This document shows positions 1 to 6,160 of a stretch of DNA of 8,570 nt, in pieces. The stretch is from positions 1 to 8,570 of the forward strand of contig JAAZCS010000112.1 in the NCBI GenBank assembly GCA_012513125.1, given 5' to 3'. A program made the translations under genes and the position numbers. The notes under the pieces are model-generated. The model was not told where the DNA came from. It saw nothing but the letters and a program-made list of their open reading frames with translations, and made no database searches. Source of the DNA: Treponema sp. GTDB taxonomy: Bacteria > Spirochaetota > Spirochaetia > Treponematales > Treponemataceae. Position 1 is the stretch's first letter; the number at the start of each line of letters is the position of its first letter.

Positions 1-461
1 ATCTCTTGAATAACCTTATTTTTCTTTTTTACATGAATTTCAGAATTCTTCAACATATTTAATAGATTTTCATTACATTGAGATTTTTCTCTCTTTTCAC
101 ATATTTTTACTACTTTTTCATACAAATAATCTTCATTGATAGGTTTTGAAATATAATCATTTACATTTAATCGCATACATTTTTGCACACAATAAAAATC
201 GTTCATGCCACTTATAACAAGAATATCTGAATCCATATTTGTTTTTCTTATTTTCTCAATAAAATCTATTCCATTAATCATTGGCATACAAATATCCACA
301 AATAAAATATCAGGAGGCTCTATCTTTTCTAGTTTATCTAATGCTTCATTTGCAGAACCAGCCTCAGCTACAATCTTTATGCCTAATTCTTTCCAATCAA
401 TGCAATTTTTCAACAATGTCCTAACATTTACTTCATCATCAATTATCATCAACGTATACAT
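1..461 (-). CDS. YesN-type response regulator, N-terminal part (runs off left edge)
   Basis: Cytoplasmic response regulator that should be phosphorylated by the histidine kinase encoded just upstream. The window holds the first 153 codons. The receiver domain occupies residues 3 to about 120. It shows the acidic pocket D8-D9, the phospho-acceptor D56 in the VDICMP motif, the switch residue S84 in VISG, and K106-P107 in the YISKP motif. After it a lysine- and glutamate-rich linker begins. In the YesN family this leads to a C-terminal AraC-type DNA-binding domain, which would lie outside the window and is not seen. The ATG start follows the kinase stop codon by 1 nt and has a GGAGAT Shine-Dalgarno (467-472) 5 nt upstream, inside the last kinase codons, so translation is probably coupled. 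The receiver assignment is firm; the AraC output domain is inferred from the family pairing. Confidence 0.93.
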   Translation of the reverse strand, partial: MYTLMIIDDEVNVRTLLKNCIDWKELGIKIVAEAGSANEALDKLEKIEPPDILFVDICMPMINGIDFIEKIRKTNMDSDILVISGMNDFYCVQKCMRLNVNDYISKPINEDYLYEKVVKICEKREKSQCNENLLNMLKNSEIHVKKKNKVIQE

Positions 462-462
462 A

Positions 463-2187
463 CTAAATCTCCATTAGCTTAATAATGACCTTTGTTCCAT
501 TACCCAAAGAGCTTTCAATTTGCAAAGGATTATCAATATGATAAAAAAGTTTTAAACGGTCGATAGTTCCACATAATCCAATTCCCTCTCCTTTTACACA
601 TTTTTTATCCTTTTGAGAAAACCTTCCTTCCATCAATTGCTTTCTTTTATCTTCTGAAATTCCAACTCCATTATCTGCAACAAAAAGATAAAAATATTCT
701 GCTTCTTTCCACAATTCTATTTTAATGATTCCAGCATGTCCCGATTCTCGAATTCCATGATAAAGTGCGTTTTCAACTATTGGTTGCAAGATTAATTTTA
801 GAACTGATTTTGATAGCAATGTTTCGTCAATATCATATTCAACTTCAAATAAATCTCCATATCTAATTTTTTGAATTGTTAAATAGTTTTTTATCATATC
901 TATTTCATTTCGTAGCAAAATGATTTCAGAATCGCCACAAATACTGTCTCTATAAAACTGCCCTAGCGATAACAAAACAGTATTTGCACCTTTTGAATTT
1001 CCAGAAAGAACTAAAGCCCTTGCCGTATCAATCGTATTGTACAAAAAATGAGGTTTAACTTGCATTTGAAGTGCATATAACTCAGCCTCTCTCTTTCTGA
1101 TTCCTTCTTCTTTTAATGAAGTTAGCATAGAATTGTAAGTTCTAATCAAAACACCAATCTCATCTTTACGAGAAATATCATCATCTTTAAAATATTTTCC
1201 CACTTGGTGCGATTGCATAGCTTTTGTTAATTCATGTATTGGTTTTGTTATCAAATATTTCATAACAATCGTCACTATGAACAATAAAATGACTATAATT
1301 ATTGGAAGTATGATGAACATTTTATTGCTATATATCATAGTTTTGATATCAGAATCATAAGAAATAATTTGCACTACATACCATTCTGTTTCTGGAATTG
1401 CCATGCATGCTGAAATTTTCTTCTTTTTCTTATTTAGATTAATTCCTTCTGTTATCAACTTTGTTGAATATAAAACATTTCTTTCACCAGAAATAATCGA
1501 TCTTCCAGATTTATCTATTACCGTAATATAAGTACTATTATCATTTTCATTATTAAAACAATTCGTAAAAAATGTTTCATCCAAATTTATAACCAACATT
1601 CCCAAAAAACTGGACTGCTTATTTAAATCATAAACACTTCTTATTACTGAAACTACATTTTTATTCCCGTTCAAAGGAAGAGGATATCCTGCATTCAACA
1701 GAATTTTATAATACCCATCAAGATTTATTACTGAATCATACCAAGGAGCCTCATTTAATTGACTAAAACTATATTTTACAGGTTTATAGATATCATGACC
1801 AAAATAATTTCCTTCATTATTAAAAACTGTTATCGATGAAACGTCCGGAACCATTGCCAAAAAAGATAAAAACAACGGATTTAGCGTTTTTATCCCTTGA
1901 ATTGAAGTAAATTGCTTTTTGTCATTCAACAGATTTTGAACAGTTTGATTTGCCAGAATTAATTGTGAAAATTTATTTATTGTATTAATTTTTGAAGACA
2001 TGTTATCAACAATCAATGAAAGATTTCTTTGAGCAATTGAAGTGTTTTCTTCTCTAATAAATTTAAGTGAACTAATAGAACATAAAAGAATGCTAATAAT
2101 AATCAGAATCAGACCAATAAATGAATATGCAGCCATCATTTTTTTAAAAAGAGACAAATTCTTAATAAATTTTATTATTATTTTCAT
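463..2187 (-). CDS. YesM/LytS-type sensor histidine kinase
   Basis: Inner-membrane sensor kinase of 574 residues with the standard YesM layout. A short cytoplasmic N-terminus is followed by TM1 (about 19-41), a large extracytoplasmic sensor region (42-288, probably Cache-like, ligand unknown), TM2 (about 289-310) and a HAMP linker (311-362). The His_kinase domain has phospho-acceptor H380 in the motif KPHFLYNT. The ATPase domain has the N-box VENALYHG (N473), the G1 box DNGVGI (505-510) and the G2 box GEGIGLCG (533-540). All catalytic residues of the family are present. The partner regulator starts 1 nt after the stop. The ATG at 2187 lacks a clear Shine-Dalgarno, and an inverted repeat lies immediately before it. 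Met17/Met18 are alternative starts but also lack one and would remove the basic N-terminus preceding TM1. In characterised relatives such pairs often control carbohydrate uptake genes; nothing here identifies the signal. Confidence 0.95.
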   Translation of the reverse strand: MKIIIKFIKNLSLFKKMMAAYSFIGLILIIISILLCSISSLKFIREENTSIAQRNLSLIVDNMSSKINTINKFSQLILANQTVQNLLNDKKQFTSIQGIKTLNPLFLSFLAMVPDVSSITVFNNEGNYFGHDIYKPVKYSFSQLNEAPWYDSVINLDGYYKILLNAGYPLPLNGNKNVVSVIRSVYDLNKQSSFLGMLVINLDETFFTNCFNNENDNSTYITVIDKSGRSIISGERNVLYSTKLITEGINLNKKKKKISACMAIPETEWYVVQIISYDSDIKTMIYSNKMFIILPIIIVILLFIVTIVMKYLITKPIHELTKAMQSHQVGKYFKDDDISRKDEIGVLIRTYNSMLTSLKEEGIRKREAELYALQMQVKPHFLYNTIDTARALVLSGNSKGANTVLLSLGQFYRDSICGDSEIILLRNEIDMIKNYLTIQKIRYGDLFEVEYDIDETLLSKSVLKLILQPIVENALYHGIRESGHAGIIKIELWKEAEYFYLFVADNGVGISEDKRKQLMEGRFSQKDKKCVKGEGIGLCGTIDRLKLFYHIDNPLQIESSLGNGTKVIIKLMEI

Positions 2188-2190
2188 AAT

Positions 2191-2213
2191 TTGTAGCCAA
2201 GTTAATACTACAA
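2191..2213. other. Inverted repeat just before the kinase start codon
   Basis: On the kinase strand TTGTAG and CTACAA (6 bp, 11-nt spacer) flank TATTAACTTGG and end 3 nt before the kinase ATG. A bulged A/T extension could lengthen the pairing. It could be an operator or an RNA hairpin limiting access to the start codon. It is short and A/T-rich, so chance is a fair explanation. The rest of the 63-nt gap (2188-2250) shows no convincing promoter or terminator, which suits readthrough from the protease gene. Confidence 0.25.
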
Positions 2214-2250
2214 TTGATTTTGAAAAACGCTAATAGGTAAAAAGTATTAT

Positions 2251-2919
2251 TTACTTTTCTTCAGGAATCCATTGGATATCTTTTTTAATCTGTTGATATT
2301 TAATCCGACATTCAAGAATGCTCAATAAGATAACCGCAATATAAAACCATTTTATATTTTGATTGTAACCTACAAAGAAATCGAAGAAACCATGCAACAA
2401 AACAGCGAGAACAAAGCAACTAATCTTTTTATTCTTATGTGCAACACTATATACAAAAAGACCGCATAAACCTGAGCAAACCATATGAATTATTACAGAA
2501 GAGAATGTTCTGACAAGAATTAAACTGTATAAAAGTGAGGCAGAATTTGAATTGGAATTTTGAAATTTTACCATAAAATAAATGATATTTTCAAAACAAC
2601 CAACACTTAAACCGAAAACAAACGAAATCATCAAAAAATTAAAAACACTCATTTTCTTTGAAATTGGAAGTAAAAAAATTGTTTTAAATAATTCTTCGAT
2701 AAATCCATAAAACAAAAGCGAAGTAACTAAGGTATTTACAAAATTATTCGTTATTAACCAAGAAAGTTGGGGAATAAAATATTGTATCAATGAAATTGGA
2801 AAAATACACAAAAGTCCAAGCAACATAGATATTAATATATTTGAAATCTTTATATGAAACACAAATATACAAATTAATGAAAAAATAATTAGTGGAATAA
2901 ATGAAAACAATATATACAT
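2251..2919 (-). CDS. PrsW-family intramembrane metalloprotease
   Basis: Polytopic membrane protein of 222 residues carrying the PrsW/CPBP-like signature motifs in order: EELFK (E75, E76, K79), FEN (E110-N111), an H145 helix ending in a glycine-rich turn, and LHGFFD (H176, D180) near the C-terminus. In this family these glutamates and histidines form the metal site within the membrane. About seven hydrophobic segments are visible, and the length is close to that of Bacillus PrsW, which cleaves an anti-sigma factor (established for that protein). No anti-sigma gene is visible here; the neighbours are the two-component pair downstream, so the substrate is unknown. The ATG is the first possible start: an in-frame TAA lies two codons upstream. 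No strong Shine-Dalgarno is seen, and the predicted promoter sits unusually close to the ATG. Confidence 0.85.
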   Translation of the reverse strand: MYILFSFIPLIIFSLICIFVFHIKISNILISMLLGLLCIFPISLIQYFIPQLSWLITNNFVNTLVTSLLFYGFIEELFKTIFLLPISKKMSVFNFLMISFVFGLSVGCFENIIYFMVKFQNSNSNSASLLYSLILVRTFSSVIIHMVCSGLCGLFVYSVAHKNKKISCFVLAVLLHGFFDFFVGYNQNIKWFYIAVILLSILECRIKYQQIKKDIQWIPEEK

Positions 2920-2929
2920 ATCTTACTTT

Positions 2930-2958
2930 AGAATACCTTAAAGATTGGACTTTTACAA
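2930..2958 (-). promoter_or_regulatory. Predicted sigma-70-type promoter for the PrsW-like gene
   Basis: On the minus strand TTGTAA (-35, 2953-2958) is followed after 17 nt by TATTCT (-10, 2930-2935). The expected transcription start is near 2923, giving only about 4 nt of leader before the ATG at 2919. It overlaps the opposing promoter of the kinase-like gene. It was assigned by consensus inspection only. Confidence 0.45.
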
Positions 2959-2974
2959 TTACAAAAGATATACT
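2945..2974 (+). promoter_or_regulatory. Predicted sigma-70-type promoter for the shikimate kinase-like gene
   Basis: TTGGAC (-35, 2945-2950) and TATACT (-10, 2969-2974) are separated by 18 nt. A start 6 to 8 nt past the -10 falls at about 2980-2982, on the ATG at 2981, predicting a leaderless or nearly leaderless mRNA. This agrees with the absence of a Shine-Dalgarno before that ATG. The -35 overlaps the minus-strand promoter. It was assigned by consensus inspection only. Confidence 0.5.
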
Positions 2975-2980
2975 AGCATC

Positions 2981-3553
2981 ATGAGTTCACATACAAATGA
3001 TTCGATTGTTCTATTAGGTTGCAAACATTGTGGAAAATCAACACAAGGAAAATTATTAGCAGATTATTTAAAATCAACTTTTTACGACACAGATTCTATT
3101 ATCGAAGAAATATCTGGTATAACACCAAGGCTCTTATACGCCAAAAACGGACCTGGTGCATTTATGCAAATTGAAGAGGCTGCCTGCAAAAAGGTTTTCA
3201 TGGATAATAACAACAAAAAAGTGATTGCTACGGGTGGTGGCATTTGTTCAAACGCACCTGCCCTTAATGAATTACGACAAGCAAATCTTTTTGTTTTTCT
3301 TAGATTAGACATCAATTTTTCTGTAGAAAGAATTGTGAAAAAGATTAGAGTTCTTGAAAATGGCACAATATTAAATATGCCAGCTTATATTGCAGATAAA
3401 AATCCAAAAACAATTGATGACGTCAAAGATTTTCTATTTGAGAAATACAATGAAAGATTTAAGTTATACCAAGAATTATCTGATATAACTATCGACCTTC
3501 AAAATGTGTCAAAAGAAGAAAATCTTCAACTGATAATAAATTCTATTTGCTAG
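2981..3553 (+). CDS. Shikimate kinase-like P-loop kinase
   Basis: Cytoplasmic protein of 190 residues with the shikimate kinase fold signature. It has a Walker A loop GCKHCGKST (13-21), the FYDTD motif (34-38) with acidic residues expected to bind substrate and Mg2+, the ATGGG motif (83-87), and a C-terminal R159...Y163 helix matching the conserved arginine near the family's end. True shikimate kinases phosphorylate shikimate at the 3-hydroxyl in chorismate synthesis. Two normally conserved arginines appear replaced: the one in the FR..E motif is M62 (AFMQIEE), and the LID arginine of the RPLL motif is M133 (MPAY). Substrate or activity may therefore differ. The ATG at 2981 is preferred over an upstream in-frame TTG at 2945: that TTG lies inside the predicted -35, and 12 extra residues would precede the usual start of strand 1. 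It stands alone on the plus strand between minus-strand genes, with no other aromatic pathway gene in view. Confidence 0.82.
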   Translation: MSSHTNDSIVLLGCKHCGKSTQGKLLADYLKSTFYDTDSIIEEISGITPRLLYAKNGPGAFMQIEEAACKKVFMDNNNKKVIATGGGICSNAPALNELRQANLFVFLRLDINFSVERIVKKIRVLENGTILNMPAYIADKNPKTIDDVKDFLFEKYNERFKLYQELSDITIDLQNVSKEENLQLIINSIC

Positions 3554-3561
3554 AATTTATT
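3535..3561. terminator. Candidate bidirectional terminator between convergent genes
   Basis: A perfect 11-bp inverted repeat (3535-3545 and 3551-3561) encloses the 5-nt loop TTTGC. It contains the stop codon of the kinase-like gene (3551-3553) and touches the stop of the slyD-like gene (3561-3563). The two genes converge with only 7 bp between them, so one symmetric hairpin could serve both directions. The stem has a single G-C pair and no long U-tract follows on either strand, so intrinsic termination would be weak. Confidence 0.45.
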
Positions 3562-4103
3562 TAGTTACAGCCGCAATCTCCACTGCAACCACAACCATCT
3601 TCAGAAGAACAGCCATCTTCGCAGTTTCCGCAGCCACCGCCACATCCGCAACCAGATGGTGAGATTTCTTCTTCTGTAGCATCACGAACATTTACAACTT
3701 CAACATCAAAAACAAGCTCTTTTCCTGCCAATTCATGATTTCCGTCGATTTTTACATTATCCTTTGAAACTTCTGTTACTCTTACAATAATTGGACCTTG
3801 TGGAGTCATCACTTGGAATGGCATTCCAACAGCGATTTCTTCTTCTGTATCAAATCTATCACGAGGAACATCCATAATTAATTTTGAATCGAATTCACCA
3901 TAAGCATCTTTTGGTTCAATCTGAACATGAAGTTTATCACCCACATTCTTGCCCTCTAGCTCTTTCTCCAATCCAACAATCAAGTTTCCATATCCGTGGA
4001 CATAATCAAGCGGTGTTGAACCTACAGATGAATCAAGCTGATTTCCTTCAATATCTTTCAATGTATAGTGAATCGACACCATTTTATCTTTTTCTATTTT
4101 CAT
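3561..4103 (-). CDS. slyD: SlyD-like FKBP-type peptidyl-prolyl isomerase with Cys-rich tail
   Basis: Protein of 180 residues that should catalyse prolyl isomerisation and act as a cytoplasmic chaperone. The FKBP part (residues about 1-70 and 122-140) has the SlyD-type opening KMVSIHYTLKD and the segment ELAGKELVFDVEV (124-136). The chaperone insert-in-flap region lies between about 70 and 122. From residue 151 the protein becomes a glycine-rich tail with nine cysteines (152, 154, 158, 161, 165, 171, 173, 177, 179) and no histidine. E. coli SlyD has a His/Cys tail that binds nickel for hydrogenase maturation (established); a cysteine-only tail suggests a softer metal such as Cu(I), Zn or Fe (inference). 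The ATG overlaps the stop of the NifU-domain gene (TAATG) and has a GGAGA 6 nt upstream, so translation is probably coupled. Confidence 0.92.
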   Translation of the reverse strand: MKIEKDKMVSIHYTLKDIEGNQLDSSVGSTPLDYVHGYGNLIVGLEKELEGKNVGDKLHVQIEPKDAYGEFDSKLIMDVPRDRFDTEEEIAVGMPFQVMTPQGPIIVRVTEVSKDNVKIDGNHELAGKELVFDVEVVNVRDATEEEISPSGCGCGGGCGNCEDGCSSEDGCGCSGDCGCN

Positions 4104-4381
4104 TACATATCTCCAAAATCCAATCCAGATGAATTTTTTGCATTATCCTGAACTACTTCTGTAATTTCCGGACAAGCATCCTTAATATAACGCTCTATAC
4201 CCATTTTCAATGTCATCAATGCCATTGGGCAACTTCCACAAGCACCTAATAAATTTAAATGAACTTTTTTTTCTTCATCAATTCCAACAAATTCCATATC
4301 GCCACCATCAGCTTGCAACTGGGGGCGAAACATATCAATAGCTTCTTTTACGTTCTCTTCAAGAGTCTTTTCTTCTGCCAT
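4103..4381 (-). CDS. NifU C-terminal domain (Nfu-type) Fe-S protein
   Basis: Small cytoplasmic protein of 92 residues consisting of essentially one NifU C-terminal domain. It has the family pattern LQADGGDMEFV (22-32) followed by GACGSCPMALMTLK (46-59), in which C48 and C51 form the CxxC that holds a bridging Fe-S cluster in a dimer. Nfu proteins pass 4Fe-4S clusters to target enzymes (established for the family). No IscS, IscU or SUF gene is in view, so it would act as a carrier rather than as part of a full assembly locus. It starts 13 nt after the antiporter stop and overlaps the slyD-like start by one base. The name nfu or nifU would fit, but a specific symbol is not certain. Confidence 0.93.
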   Translation of the reverse strand: MAEEKTLEENVKEAIDMFRPQLQADGGDMEFVGIDEEKKVHLNLLGACGSCPMALMTLKMGIERYIKDACPEITEVVQDNAKNSSGLDFGDM

Positions 4382-4384
4382 ATG

Positions 4385-4390
4385 ACCTCC
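4385..4390 (-). promoter_or_regulatory. Strong ribosome binding site of the NifU-domain gene
   Basis: GGAGGT lies 3 nt before the ATG, in the 13-nt gap after the antiporter gene. It is the closest match to the Shine-Dalgarno consensus in the window, although the spacing is shorter than usual. This suggests the small Fe-S protein is translated efficiently relative to the antiporter on the same mRNA. Confidence 0.6.
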
Positions 4391-4394
4391 AAAA

Positions 4395-6125
4395 TCATTC
4401 CATATTTTCTACTTTTCTATTTAATTCAATTATCTTTGTATGAAGATAATGATCCACGGCTGTTTTTTCTAAAATTCCCAATGCCTGATTATTTTCATCA
4501 ACTATCGGTATACAATCTATATCATTTTGATCAAATAATTCATATGCATCTGGAAGTAACATATTTGGTTTACAACAAACTGAAGGATTGTCCATTACGT
4601 CCATTGCAAGCATTGTTTCGGCAAAATCACCAATCTGCATAACTTTTTTCAAGTGTTCCAAAATTATAATTCCGACTAGCTGACCATCTTCTGCACTTTT
4701 TACAACATAATTCAAATTTTGATTTTTACTGAATGAATTAAGAATAGTTGAAATTCTATCTGTATCTGCAACTATAGCCACAGAATTTTTATCACAAACA
4801 CTCTTATTTCCCCATGTAACATCTTTTACTGCTGAAGTTTTTCTAATGTCATCTACTGTAACATTTAAACCACATTCACCGGCTTTGGTGACACCAATCT
4901 TTACAAAAATAGGACCGATTAATTGAACAATAAATGTAGTTGCCGTAATTATCAACAAGATTTGCGGCCCAACAGAATCAGAAAAGTCATTTCCTGCAGC
5001 TATTGAAAGTCCAATTGCAACACCCGCTTGACTTAATAAACAAAACGGAATGTATTTTTGAACAGTCACAGGTGCTTTTGTTATCCATGCACCAAACATT
5101 GAACCTATAGTTTTTCCAAATGTTCTTCCTAGAACGTAGATTATTGCAATTACACCCAAGAAAGGAGTGATAATCCAAACATTTAACTTTGCACCAACAA
5201 GAACAAAGAAAAGAACATAAATCGGAGGCGTATATTTTCCAACAAGAGTAAAAATCGATTTTGTTTTTGCACTTGTAAAATTCACTATAAAAAATCCCAA
5301 AGACATTGCTGCCAAAATATTATCCAAGTTTAACAAACTACAAACGCCTGTACATAAGAATAAAGCTCCTAAAGAAAAAGAAAGCTTTCTTTCTTCTTCA
5401 TTTACGATTTTTCTGCAAATTAAACTTAATATAAAACCAAAAGCACAACCTACAAATATTGAACCAAATATATCTTTAAAAATACTTAATAATTGAACCC
5501 CAAAAGATGGTGCATTTCCACCAATAAGAGGCGTTACAATTGTAGAAGCTATTGTGTACAGAATTAAGGCAACAGCATCATCCATGGCAACAATACCAAA
5601 AACAGTTGTTGTTAATGGTCCACGAGTTCTGTATTCGGCAAGTACATCTGTCGTTGCAGCCGGAGCTGTTGCAGAACAGATTGCTCCTAATAAAAGTCCT
5701 ATGGAAATTGCCTGAACAAAGTTCTTTGTGAATAGATATACAACCAAAGTAACTGCCGAGCCAACAATAATAGCTGGCGTTATTGACTCAAAAAGCAGAA
5801 TACTTACAAATTGCTTGCCATATTTCTTTATTACTTTGATTTTTAATTCACCACCGACAAGAAAACCAATCAACGAAAGTGCAACTGTACTAATTGGATC
5901 CAAGGCTGCAATAACAGTTGGTTCAAGAATATGCAATCCTGAAGAACCAATAATAATTCCCATTACTATATAGCCTACAACTTGAGGAATCTTCAACTTT
6001 TGGAATAACCACCCTCCAAAAGCACCAACAAAAATTATTATTCCTAATAATAGAACAAGCTGTGTTGTCTGAATTTTTGTAAAATGAAAAAATTGAGGTA
6101 GTAGTTCTGCTAAAGGATTTTCCAT
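4395..6125 (-). CDS. CPA-type cation/proton antiporter with C-terminal CBS pair
   Basis: Inner-membrane monovalent cation/H+ antiporter of the Na_H_Exchanger family, 576 residues from the preferred start. The membrane part (about 18-408) has some 12 hydrophobic segments. It contains the unwound-helix motif CSATAPAATTD (150-160) and an acidic pair in VAMDDAVAL (D182, D183), the position of the ion-binding aspartates in CPA antiporters. After a linker, residues about 448-564 look like a CBS pair: segments VGIIILEHL and CIPIVDENNQALGILEK are the clearest. CBS pairs bind adenine nucleotides in many transporters, so nucleotide control is plausible (inference). An ATG at 6137 would add four residues but has no Shine-Dalgarno; the ATG at 6125 has GGGAGA 4 nt upstream and is preferred. 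Whether Na+ or K+ is carried cannot be told. Confidence 0.92.
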   Translation of the reverse strand: MENPLAELLPQFFHFTKIQTTQLVLLLGIIIFVGAFGGWLFQKLKIPQVVGYIVMGIIIGSSGLHILEPTVIAALDPISTVALSLIGFLVGGELKIKVIKKYGKQFVSILLFESITPAIIVGSAVTLVVYLFTKNFVQAISIGLLLGAICSATAPAATTDVLAEYRTRGPLTTTVFGIVAMDDAVALILYTIASTIVTPLIGGNAPSFGVQLLSIFKDIFGSIFVGCAFGFILSLICRKIVNEEERKLSFSLGALFLCTGVCSLLNLDNILAAMSLGFFIVNFTSAKTKSIFTLVGKYTPPIYVLFFVLVGAKLNVWIITPFLGVIAIIYVLGRTFGKTIGSMFGAWITKAPVTVQKYIPFCLLSQAGVAIGLSIAAGNDFSDSVGPQILLIITATTFIVQLIGPIFVKIGVTKAGECGLNVTVDDIRKTSAVKDVTWGNKSVCDKNSVAIVADTDRISTILNSFSKNQNLNYVVKSAEDGQLVGIIILEHLKKVMQIGDFAETMLAMDVMDNPSVCCKPNMLLPDAYELFDQNDIDCIPIVDENNQALGILEKTAVDHYLHTKIIELNRKVENME

Positions 6126-6129
6126 TATT

Positions 6130-6135
6130 TCTCCC
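6130..6135 (-). promoter_or_regulatory. Ribosome binding site deciding the antiporter start
   Basis: GGGAGA lies 4 nt upstream of the ATG at 6125. It overlaps the alternative ATG at 6137, which itself follows an A/T stretch with no Shine-Dalgarno. This favours the shorter product and leaves 35 nt between this ATG and the end of the upstream transglycosylase gene. Confidence 0.65.
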
Positions 6136-6160
6136 ATAAAAGTTAATTATTCAAAAACTT

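Noticed and set aside
205..477. Plus-strand open frame opposite the response regulator
   Set aside because: The minus-strand frame has a complete receiver domain with all key residues and a good Shine-Dalgarno; the opposite frame has no recognisable motif.
2945..2980. TTG start giving 12 extra residues on the shikimate kinase-like protein
   Set aside because: The TTG coincides with the predicted -35 element, has no ribosome binding site, and the extension is absent from the usual family N-terminus.
4259..4642. Plus-strand open frame across the NifU-domain and antiporter genes
   Set aside because: It lies antisense to two clear conserved genes, and its translation is low-complexity with no family features.
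6126..6137. ATG at 6137 as the antiporter start
   Set aside because: No Shine-Dalgarno precedes it, while the ATG at 6125 has GGGAGA at good spacing.
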